A DNA stretch of 7,217 nucleotides from Parcubacteria group bacterium GW2011_GWB1_44_7. Lineage in GTDB: Bacteria > Patescibacteria > Paceibacteria > UBA9973 > DSPV01. Below are positions 1 through 4,302 of this stretch, piece by piece. The stretch spans positions 1 to 7,217 of the forward strand of contig LCJJ01000038.1 of assembly GCA_000999175.1 (NCBI GenBank), read 5' to 3'. Every line of letters starts with the position of its first letter. Position 1 is the first letter of the stretch. Below the pieces are notes generated by a model that saw nothing but the letters and a program-made list of their open reading frames with translations, was not told where the DNA came from and did not search any database. The position numbers were made by a program, and so were the translations under genes.

Positions 1-306
1 ATAATGCCAGATAAAAAACAAAAATATCGCCAAGGCGGCGAAGACACCGGTGAAAAATGACAGCCAAAGCCCCTTTTTTGCCGAATTGCCGCCGGACTTG
101 AACGGGCTCAAATAAAACAGGACCAGGGCCGCGGCAAAGAAAATTACGGAAATGAAGCTCTTGGAAACCCAGTGATGACCGGATAAACCGGCCAGAAAAT
201 TTTTGAAAGCGGGGGATAATTCGCCCCCAATTGTCATGGCGGCGATTAAAACAGCCGTTAACGAGGCGGCCAGGGCTGACGCAAAAACAAGCTTGATTTT
301 TTTCAT
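1..306 (-). CDS. Membrane protein of unknown function, C terminus cut by window edge
   Basis: The frame is open from an ATG at 306 to the window edge, giving 102 residues with no stop, so the C terminus lies outside. It starts MKKIKLVFASALAASL. Three hydrophobic stretches are visible at about residues 5-25, 51-67 and 80-100, with a loop at about 26-50 that carries a His-His-Trp triplet (H43, H44, W45). The first stretch could be a signal anchor, but no clear cleavage site is seen. The start lies 1 nt after the TAG stop of the upstream membrane gene, so the two are almost certainly co-transcribed and probably translationally coupled. A purine-rich AGGTGGGG lies about 11-18 nt upstream of the ATG, inside the end of the previous gene, and could act as a ribosome site. 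I do not recognise the family. The paired histidines near a membrane surface could bind metal or heme, but that is inference only. Confidence 0.75.
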   Translation of the reverse strand, partial: MKKIKLVFASALAASLTAVLIAAMTIGGELSPAFKNFLAGLSGHHWVSKSFISVIFFAAALVLFYLSPFKSGGNSAKKGLWLSFFTGVFAALAIFLFFIWHY

Positions 307-307
307 G

Positions 308-787
308 CTATTTGATTCCCCACCTGGCGGCGGCGGAAATTATAAAACCGAATAAGCCGATTAGCAGGCCGAAAAATACGACAAGTCCGGTCAGATATTT
401 CAGCGGTTTTTGGAGATTTAACGCCTGGAGCTCCTCTTTGTTTAAAAACGCGGCAATTGCGGCGGTAACGGCTAAGGGAATAATCAAAAGAAAAATATGC
501 TCCTTGGCTTCCATAAAAATTGCATGCGCCCACGGAGCAAGGCCTTTTTGGATAACCGGCTTAACCAGTTTGCCGTAATAAAAAACATAATAATACCCTC
601 CGGCAAGCCAGCTTAAAACAAAAGCGGTCGTTCCGCTTATCGCGGCCAGAACCGCTCTTTTCTTGCTTCGGAAATCGGTCGCAAGCTCCCAATAAAGCCA
701 GAAAAAAGCATCGATGCCGGCAATGGCAAAACCCAGATGCAGACCAATCAATACCGGTTTGTTGTTCAGCAATTCGATTAACGGCAT
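308..787 (-). CDS. Four-helix membrane protein of unknown function with conserved-looking histidines
   Basis: This 159-residue protein has four likely membrane segments at about residues 12-33, 45-68, 86-114 and 131-153, joined by short basic or polar loops such as FRSKKR at 39-44. Histidines sit in or at the edge of helices: H17 in the first, H88 in a PWAH motif and H97 in a KEH motif at the start of the third. A tyrosine cluster (GGYYYVFYYG, 63-72) ends the second helix. Membrane histidines in this arrangement are seen in heme- or metal-binding proteins, but I cannot assign a family and the cofactor idea is inference. The start is the only sensible ATG, since the first helix begins close after it. 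No Shine-Dalgarno sequence precedes it; a -10-like TAGAAT lies 6 nt upstream, which would fit a leaderless mRNA. It is the first gene of a pair, with the downstream membrane gene beginning 1 nt after its TAG stop. Confidence 0.8.
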   Translation of the reverse strand: MPLIELLNNKPVLIGLHLGFAIAGIDAFFWLYWELATDFRSKKRAVLAAISGTTAFVLSWLAGGYYYVFYYGKLVKPVIQKGLAPWAHAIFMEAKEHIFLLIIPLAVTAAIAAFLNKEELQALNLQKPLKYLTGLVVFFGLLIGLFGFIISAAARWGIK

Positions 788-949
788 AAATTAATTCTAT
801 GATTTTTTCTTATTCGCCGCAATGTTGATTAACCCTTAAAAGCCGAGGACCTCTTTGACCAAAATCAATGAAATTCTTCCGGCGGAATTTTTGTGTAGTC
901 CATAGCTTTATTATCCATAAATAATTGATAATTTTCAAGAAGCCGCAGA
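788..949. other. Intergenic region between divergent genes, with a 20-bp imperfect palindrome
   Basis: No gene is supported here; the longest plus-strand frame from an ATG (869) gives only 18 codons. Besides the leftward promoter, it holds an imperfect palindrome at 871-890: arms AAATTC and GAATTT around a CCGG centre, with two mismatched positions on each side of the centre. Lying between two divergent transcription units, it could be an operator, but nothing else supports that. Confidence 0.3.
794..822 (-). promoter_or_regulatory. Candidate promoter for the membrane gene pair
   Basis: Read on the minus strand, TTGCGG (822-817) is followed by a 17-nt spacer and TAGAAT (799-794), a 5/6 match to the -10 consensus. 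The -10 box ends only 6 nt before the ATG at 787 and there is no Shine-Dalgarno sequence, so transcription would start at or next to the start codon. The -35 match is weak (3/6). Confidence 0.4.
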
Positions 950-1008
950 TTGACAATTCTTGTTTAAAAGAATATGTCTTAGTTTAGGCCTTGTTATTTG
1001 TCAATCTG
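946..1008. repeat. 11-bp perfect inverted repeat flanking the promoter and ribosome site
   Basis: The left arm CAGATTGACAA (946-956) and right arm TTGTCAATCTG (998-1008) are exact reverse complements separated by 41 nt. The left arm contains the whole TTGACA -35 box; the right arm ends on the first G of the GGAGG ribosome site. The arms are 52 bp apart start to start, close to five helical turns, so a protein could bind both on the same DNA face. If transcription began upstream of 946, the same arms could instead pair in RNA next to the ribosome site. Confidence 0.55.
950..978 (+). promoter_or_regulatory. Candidate promoter for the 226-aa gene
   Basis: A perfect -35 box TTGACA at 950-955 is followed by a 17-nt spacer and TATGTC at 973-978, a poor -10 box (3/6). 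Transcription would start near 985, giving a leader of about 35 nt that carries the ribosome site. The strong -35 with a weak -10 could mean the promoter needs an activator or is weak. The -35 box lies inside the left arm of an 11-bp inverted repeat. Confidence 0.45.
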
Positions 1009-1012
1009 GAGG
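1008..1012 (+). promoter_or_regulatory. Shine-Dalgarno site that decides the start of the 226-aa gene
   Basis: GGAGG, extended to GGAGGTG, ends 7 nt before the ATG at 1020. It decides for that start over an in-frame TTG at 960, which would lie inside the promoter and has no ribosome site. Confidence 0.85.
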
Positions 1013-1019
1013 TGCGGAG

Positions 1020-1700
1020 ATGGAACGGCTGGCGATGGAAAACAAAGTGAAAGAAATTTTCAGTGGATATTTGATGCAGGAAGGCAGTTCTTTTGAAGAC
1101 GCGTATTTCGAAACAATACGCGCTCTCGGGCGTCATGCTCTTTTGGAAGCAATACCGTCGACATTTAACGAAGAAGAAAGAAAACTGGTCCAAACCGCCT
1201 TTGGCATCCAAATGCATTTAATGTGGATATCGGCATGGGCAAAAGCCAACCCTTCCGACGAGACGACGGTCTTTCCCGATAGCGTGACATTTGAGAAAAG
1301 TGAGGCGGAAAAAATCGCATCAATCTCCGACGATCTCTGCGCTTTGCTGGAATTTTTAGCCGAACATCAGGAAAAAATAGTTGACGATAAAACCCGGGAA
1401 CAACTGACCAAAGAAATATGTCTGCAAAAGAAAGAAGATTTGCAAAAATTAATCGGCCGCTTAAGGGTTGTAATTGACGGGCTAACGCCCGAGGAAGCAG
1501 TCAAGGCCACACCGCCGCGATTTATTGTCGATTTATATGACTTTGCCGGAATTTTCTTGAAAGCGCTGTTTGGAGATAAGAAATCCCGGACATTTTCAAA
1601 AGAGTTCAATGATTTTATACGAATTCTCAATGAAATGTGCGGCCGTTACCAACAGAGCTTTAACGCCTTCGATATCGGAAACGGCTCAAAATCCAACTAA
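1020..1700 (+). CDS. Hypothetical acidic helical protein, 226 aa
   Basis: The protein starts MERLAMENKV and appears soluble: no signal peptide and no membrane segment. It looks mostly alpha-helical, with long amphipathic stretches at about residues 5-45, 50-75, 93-155 and 160-212, and many Glu and Lys residues in the middle (for example EICLQKKEDLQKLIGRLR, 132-149). Aromatic-rich stretches near 63-73 and 168-184 could form a hydrophobic core or contact surface. I do not recognise a family or any catalytic motif. The ATG at 1020 is chosen because GGAGGTG lies at ideal spacing; ATG at 1035 is a weaker alternative. The gene is a single transcription unit, with a promoter candidate at 950-978 and a strong terminator 7 nt after the TAA stop. 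The downstream neighbours point the opposite way. The well-formed signals make it very likely a real expressed gene. Confidence 0.8.
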   Translation: MERLAMENKVKEIFSGYLMQEGSSFEDAYFETIRALGRHALLEAIPSTFNEEERKLVQTAFGIQMHLMWISAWAKANPSDETTVFPDSVTFEKSEAEKIASISDDLCALLEFLAEHQEKIVDDKTREQLTKEICLQKKEDLQKLIGRLRVVIDGLTPEEAVKATPPRFIVDLYDFAGIFLKALFGDKKSRTFSKEFNDFIRILNEMCGRYQQSFNAFDIGNGSKSN

Positions 1701-1706
1701 TACTCT

Positions 1707-1727
1707 CGGCCCCCAGGGCCGTTTTTT
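1707..1727 (+). terminator. Intrinsic terminator of the 226-aa gene
   Basis: A perfect 6-bp GC-only stem, CGGCCC (1707-1712) and GGGCCG (1716-1721), has a 3-nt loop CCA and is followed directly by six T residues (1722-1727). It begins 6 nt after the stop codon. Confidence 0.9.
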
Positions 1728-1728
1728 G

Positions 1729-1777
1729 TAAAAAAAGAGGTCCCATGCGCGTCGCTGGATGCGACGCGCATGGGACC
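1729..1777 (-). terminator. Long-stem intrinsic terminator of the 55-aa gene
   Basis: Arms 1739-1755 and 1761-1777 form a perfect 17-bp stem with a 5-nt loop (1756-1760). On the minus strand the stem is followed by TC and then seven T residues (1736-1730), so it terminates leftward transcription; there is no T tract on the plus side. It starts 12 nt after the stop of the 55-aa gene. A 17-bp uninterrupted stem, with a GC-rich core, is long for a terminator and may also protect the 3' end of the RNA. Confidence 0.85.
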
Positions 1778-1789
1778 GAAAAGCCGGAG

Positions 1790-1957
1790 TCAGCTATTTG
1801 GGATTTGGGTGGTCTGCGAGGCGGTGAATGCGTTGTTGCGGCGGTGTCGGCGAAAAAACTCGTCATTGCCGACCACCATTGTTACCAGTCCTTGTTTTTC
1901 CGCTTCGGTGAATACATCACCGAAGGAAGAACCTGCCGCGAATCCTTTCAATCCCAT
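1790..1957 (-). CDS. Small protein of unknown function, 55 aa
   Basis: This short frame encodes 55 residues starting MGLKGFAAGSSFGDVFTEAE and ending in TGA at 1792-1790. The N-terminal half is small and mildly hydrophobic with glycines. Residues 34-42 form a basic patch (FFRRHRRNN) that could contact nucleic acid or a membrane surface. The tail (43-55) is polar, rich in Thr, Gln and Asn. There is no clear membrane segment or signal peptide. The evidence that it is a gene comes from its surroundings: AGGAGG 7 nt before the ATG, an extended -10 promoter 35 nt upstream of the start, and a strong terminator 12 nt after the stop. Together these make a complete monocistronic unit of about 250 bp. 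It lies downstream of, and on the same strand as, the 134-aa gene, whose transcripts may also run into it. I do not recognise the protein. Confidence 0.75.
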   Translation of the reverse strand: MGLKGFAAGSSFGDVFTEAEKQGLVTMVVGNDEFFRRHRRNNAFTASQTTQIPNS

Positions 1958-1964
1958 TCGTTTT

Positions 1965-1970
1965 CCTCCT
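1965..1970 (-). promoter_or_regulatory. Shine-Dalgarno site of the 55-aa gene
   Basis: On the minus strand AAAGGAGGAAAACGA precedes the ATG at 1957. The full AGGAGG (1970-1965) is spaced 7 nt from the start and fixes the start codon. Confidence 0.85.
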
Positions 1971-1991
1971 TTAAATTGGAACCACCATATA

Positions 1992-2019
1992 AGTATAACA
2001 TATCCATAAAATTATGCAA
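1992..2019 (-). promoter_or_regulatory. Extended -10 promoter of the 55-aa gene
   Basis: On the minus strand, TTGCAT (2019-2014, 3/6 match to the -35 consensus) is followed by a 16-nt spacer and TATACT (1997-1992, 5/6 match), preceded by TG one base away (TGTTATACT). The extended -10 offsets the weak -35. Transcription would start near 1985, giving a leader of about 28 nt with the ribosome site. The promoter begins about 10 nt past the stop of the upstream 134-aa gene. Confidence 0.7.
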
Positions 2020-2029
2020 GGGATTGTGT

Positions 2030-2434
2030 CTAAAGTGTTTGGAATTTAGACGGAGGCATATTGGCGAGAGTAAAATCGGCGGCCCTTTTTAAGCGGGCAA
2101 CATCTTGTTGGAGTTGAGAAAGGGATTCTGTCATACCCTCCATTGTTTCCGCGACCGCGGGAAGCGGGGACATTGTTTCAATTTGTCGTCCGATGCAATT
2201 TACAAGCGGTTGTATTATGCCTTCGGTCAGTATTTTACATAGCAGGACCTGGTTTTCCTTAATCTGCCGGAGAGATTGGAAGCTGTCTTCGACGATGACG
2301 GCCCTTTCCCGTTCTGACTCAAGAAGGGCTTTGGATAACTGCAACAATTTTTCTCTTGCTTCAAACGGCAAACTGTCAATTACCGTCTTTTTTTCTGCAA
2401 TTAAATTTTCAAGGCGCGTAGCCGTCTTGCTCAT
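2030..2434 (-). CDS. Hypothetical coiled-coil-like protein, 134 aa
   Basis: The protein starts MSKTATRLENLIAEKKTVID and looks soluble and mostly helical. Two stretches have heptad-like spacing of Leu and Ile, at about residues 25-75 and 95-118, separated by a Pro-containing break (SPLPAV, 89-94). This suggests a coiled-coil or helical-bundle protein that may form oligomers. Two cysteines (66 and 80) show no metal-site pattern. There is no signal peptide, membrane segment or recognised domain. The start is supported by AAGGGGA 6 nt upstream and a good sigma70-like promoter at 2472-2499. No terminator follows the TAG stop, so its transcripts likely continue into the 55-aa gene, about 70 nt further on, which also has its own promoter. 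Function is unknown; a scaffold, phage-like or regulatory role would be a guess. Confidence 0.75.
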   Translation of the reverse strand: MSKTATRLENLIAEKKTVIDSLPFEAREKLLQLSKALLESERERAVIVEDSFQSLRQIKENQVLLCKILTEGIIQPLVNCIGRQIETMSPLPAVAETMEGMTESLSQLQQDVARLKRAADFTLANMPPSKFQTL

Positions 2435-2440
2435 TTGGCG

Positions 2441-2447
2441 TCCCCTT
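2441..2447 (-). promoter_or_regulatory. Shine-Dalgarno site of the 134-aa gene
   Basis: On the minus strand AAGGGGA (2447-2441) lies 6 nt before the ATG at 2434, one mismatch from AAGGAGG. Confidence 0.7.
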
Positions 2448-2471
2448 GTATGGGCGCAAATACTTGTTGTA

Positions 2472-2499
2472 ATAATAAATAAAGTAACAAAATAGTCAA
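2472..2499 (-). promoter_or_regulatory. Promoter of the 134-aa gene
   Basis: On the minus strand TTGACT (2499-2494, 5/6) is followed by a 16-nt spacer and TATTAT (2477-2472, 5/6). Transcription would start near 2466, giving a leader of about 30 nt with the ribosome site. It is the best two-box promoter in the window. Confidence 0.7.
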
Positions 2500-2570
2500 G
2501 ACATTTTTTGCCTTATTCCAACTTATTTCTAAATTTATTGCATCTACAATTTCCCCCTTTTGGTATTTAC

Positions 2571-2579
2571 TGCTATACT
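2571..2579 (+). promoter_or_regulatory. Extended -10 element of the 41-aa gene
   Basis: TGCTATACT at 2571-2579 matches an extended -10 element. No good -35 box lies at the usual distance (2551-2556 reads TTCCCC). Transcription would start near 2586, leaving a leader of about 22 nt. The hexamer TATACT is the same as that of the 55-aa gene. Confidence 0.5.
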
Positions 2580-2607
2580 CAAAAAGTAATTAACTAATAA
2601 AAAATAT

Positions 2608-2733
2608 ATGGCCAAAAGAGACACGGGATTAAAACACCACATCAAATCGCACTCTCACAAAACCAAGAAGCGATTAGAAATAAAACGGCTTAGATTAGAA
2701 GACCAAGGAAAAAGAAACATGAACAAGGGATAA
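2608..2733 (+). CDS. Small basic, histidine-containing protein, 41 aa
   Basis: This short frame starts MAKRDTGLKHHIKSHSHKTK and ends in TAA at 2731-2733. Of its 41 residues, 14 are Lys or Arg and 4 are His, against 4 acidic ones. The histidines form a cluster (H10, H11, H15, H17), followed by a basic helix-like stretch at 18-31 (KTKKRLEIKRLRLE) where Leu/Ile alternate with basic residues. The composition is typical of small ribosomal or RNA/DNA-binding proteins, but I do not recognise a known ribosomal protein and the role is inferred. It has an extended -10 element 28 nt upstream, but no Shine-Dalgarno sequence, only A-rich leader. It is transcribed divergently from the 134-aa gene and convergently with the GH57 gene, whose stop lies about 50 nt away. 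The chance that it is a random frame is real, but composition and promoter position favour a gene. Confidence 0.6.
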   Translation: MAKRDTGLKHHIKSHSHKTKKRLEIKRLRLEDQGKRNMNKG

Positions 2734-2756
2734 GCAGAACAATAGATATAGACATA

Positions 2757-2787
2757 GCTTAAGAAAACTAAGAGTATCTTTACTTAG
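2757..2787 (-). terminator. Weak candidate terminator of the GH57 gene
   Basis: On the minus strand a 5-bp stem, CTAAG (2787-2783) and CTTAG (2772-2768), is followed by TTTTCTTAAG. The stem overlaps the stop codon, is AT-rich and has a 10-nt loop (two further TA/TA pairs are possible across a 2-nt bulge), so it is a weak terminator at best. No better one is seen between here and the 41-aa gene. Confidence 0.3.
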
Positions 2788-4277
2788 GCTCCCCGCTGTT
2801 CCGGCTGTCCGCCGCGAATCTCCCGATACTTTTCCTTATATTTCTCAATTGTCGCTTCTACCTCATTATGCGGAATTTCTATCCGCAATAAATCAATGGC
2901 ATTAATGGTATCGTAGATATCCAACTTATTTTGCAATTTGTAAATAGAATCTCGCCACAAAATTGCTTTTTCGTATTCTCCTTTCTTCGCCGCTTCTCTT
3001 TTTAATTTTTCCATCATATCAATGAAAGCGCGATATACTCCTTTCTCCGCTCCGCCCTTGCTAATCGTCCTATCTTTGAAAGGAATGCGGAGAATTGATT
3101 TTTGCTCTTTCATTATTTGCCGAATGCGGCCGGTTCTCTGCCAATTAAAAGCTGTGGAAATGATTTTGGTGTAAAAATCGCGGGCTCTATCAACCTTATC
3201 TTTGGGAATATTAGGAATCGCCTCCATCGCCTCCAAAAGCCGCCAAGCACCCACTTCAATCATTTCTAAACTCCACCAAGGCTTGGCTGAAGCCCACCAA
3301 AAGGAATCGCTTGCCAGTGATGCATCAATTTTATTTCTAAAGATGGGGTATGTGGGGATATCAATCGGCACTTTGTAAAACTCCCCCAAAACCATATTCA
3401 GGAAATCCCACTGAAATTTATGGATAACATTTTCGGGGTCATTCCAGGAAAGAAATTGAATATTGTTTTTAATATCTTCGACACTGGAAGCCCAAGTGGA
3501 TTTGACCGGCGAAACTTCTTCGTAATCTTTGTAATGTTTGGAAATGTCAGAAATTTGAATCAGTTTAAATTCCGGCGCCGCCAAAACATCAAAAAGCATT
3601 TTTTCCAAACCCGGCCGATGATGACCAAATGTTTCCACGTCCATGGCCGTAACCAAATAACGACCGCTCTTTAAGTCATCTTTCATTGCCTCTTTTAGAG
3701 TTTCTTCGGAACGGACAACCGCGCTCATTATCAAATTACTTAATCTCCTCTCGCGGAAAAAAACTAAAAGGTTGGAATCTTTAATTTTATAAACTTTTTT
3801 ATAATCAACGTGGCCCGGTTCTCCTCCGCAAGCAATTTCGTCTAAAATAATCCACTTGAATCCCAAATCCTCTAAAATAGGCGCAAGTTCTTTTTTATAA
3901 GCCATTTCCGGCAGGAAAAATCCCTGCGGCTTATATCCCTCACCCAAATAAAATTTATTAGTTTCGTCGTTAATCTGAATTTGACGGATAACTTCTTTCT
4001 CTTCCACAAGCGGCAAAAAAGCGTGATATTTAGAAGAACCGGTAAATTCCACTCGTCCCTCTTTGCCGAGTTCTCTCAATATATCAATAAGGTCTCGATA
4101 CCTGTATTTATCAAAAAGTTCCAGAAGCGCGCCGTTAATGTTAAAAGTGAGGCGGATTCTTTTATTCTTTTTTACGCCTTCAAGAATCGGTCGATAACTT
4201 TGAGCCACAATCGCTTCCATTATGTCCTCTTGCTGGCCCCACGGTTGGTAAAAATGTAAAAAGTTAGCCCAATACAT
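2784..4277 (-). CDS. Glycoside hydrolase family 57 glucan-active enzyme
   Basis: This 497-residue protein has the marks of GH57, retaining enzymes that cut or transfer alpha-glucans (alpha-amylase, 4-alpha-glucanotransferase and relatives). The N terminus holds an HxxQP variant of the first family motif (HFYQPW, 8-13). KYHAFLPL (83-90) fits the second region. E124 in FFLPEMAY fits the nucleophile, and D213 in AMDVETFGHH (211-220) the acid/base; these lie close to positions 123 and 214 known from the Thermococcus litoralis glucanotransferase (recalled, not aligned). A Trp-rich segment at about 320-345 (SFWWASAKPWW) and a helical C-terminal part follow. The AELFGHWW-like signature of GH57 branching enzymes is absent, so hydrolase or transferase is more likely. 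There is no signal peptide, so it acts in the cytoplasm. It starts 8 nt after the glycogen synthase stop without a clear ribosome site, suggesting translational coupling and a shared role in storage glucan metabolism. Confidence 0.88.
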   Translation of the reverse strand: MYWANFLHFYQPWGQQEDIMEAIVAQSYRPILEGVKKNKRIRLTFNINGALLELFDKYRYRDLIDILRELGKEGRVEFTGSSKYHAFLPLVEEKEVIRQIQINDETNKFYLGEGYKPQGFFLPEMAYKKELAPILEDLGFKWIILDEIACGGEPGHVDYKKVYKIKDSNLLVFFRERRLSNLIMSAVVRSEETLKEAMKDDLKSGRYLVTAMDVETFGHHRPGLEKMLFDVLAAPEFKLIQISDISKHYKDYEEVSPVKSTWASSVEDIKNNIQFLSWNDPENVIHKFQWDFLNMVLGEFYKVPIDIPTYPIFRNKIDASLASDSFWWASAKPWWSLEMIEVGAWRLLEAMEAIPNIPKDKVDRARDFYTKIISTAFNWQRTGRIRQIMKEQKSILRIPFKDRTISKGGAEKGVYRAFIDMMEKLKREAAKKGEYEKAILWRDSIYKLQNKLDIYDTINAIDLLRIEIPHNEVEATIEKYKEKYREIRGGQPEQRGA

Positions 4278-4284
4278 AAAATGA

Positions 4285-4302
4285 ATCAGCCGTTTGGCTG
4301 AT
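4285..4302 (-). other. Hairpin over the glgA stop codon, just before the GH57 start
   Basis: A perfect 7-bp inverted repeat, ATCAGCC (4285-4291) and GGCTGAT (4296-4302) with a 4-nt loop, covers the last codons and TGA stop of the synthase gene. On the minus strand it ends 7 nt before the GH57 ATG. The following bases TCATTTT are only partly T-rich, so it could attenuate transcription, protect the upstream mRNA, or influence restarting of ribosomes. Confidence 0.45.

Noticed and set aside
960..1019. TTG start at 960 for the 226-aa gene
   Set aside because: This would put the coding start inside the promoter spacer with no ribosome site; the ATG at 1020 follows GGAGGTG at ideal spacing.
1739..1777. 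17-bp palindrome as a phage attachment site or insertion element end
   Set aside because: A minus-strand T tract directly follows the stem and a gene ends 12 nt before it, which fits a terminator; no integrase, transposase or second copy is seen in the window.
1660..1866. Minus-strand frame of 68 codons across 1660-1866
   Set aside because: It runs through both terminators and lies in another frame of the 55-aa gene, without any expression signal.
1745..2092. Plus-strand frame of 115 codons across 1745-2092
   Set aside because: It begins inside the 17-bp terminator stem, runs antisense through the 55-aa gene and its promoter, and has no ribosome site; the minus-strand reading explains the region far better.
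1020..2434. Toxin-antitoxin or defence module made of the 226-aa, 55-aa and 134-aa genes
   Set aside because: The genes lie on different strands with separate terminators, and none shows a known nuclease, toxin or DNA-binding antitoxin motif.
2784..4277. GH57 gene as a 1,4-alpha-glucan branching enzyme
   Set aside because: The acid/base region reads DVETFGHH instead of the AELFGHWW-type sequence of GH57 branching enzymes, so a hydrolase or glucanotransferase is the safer call.
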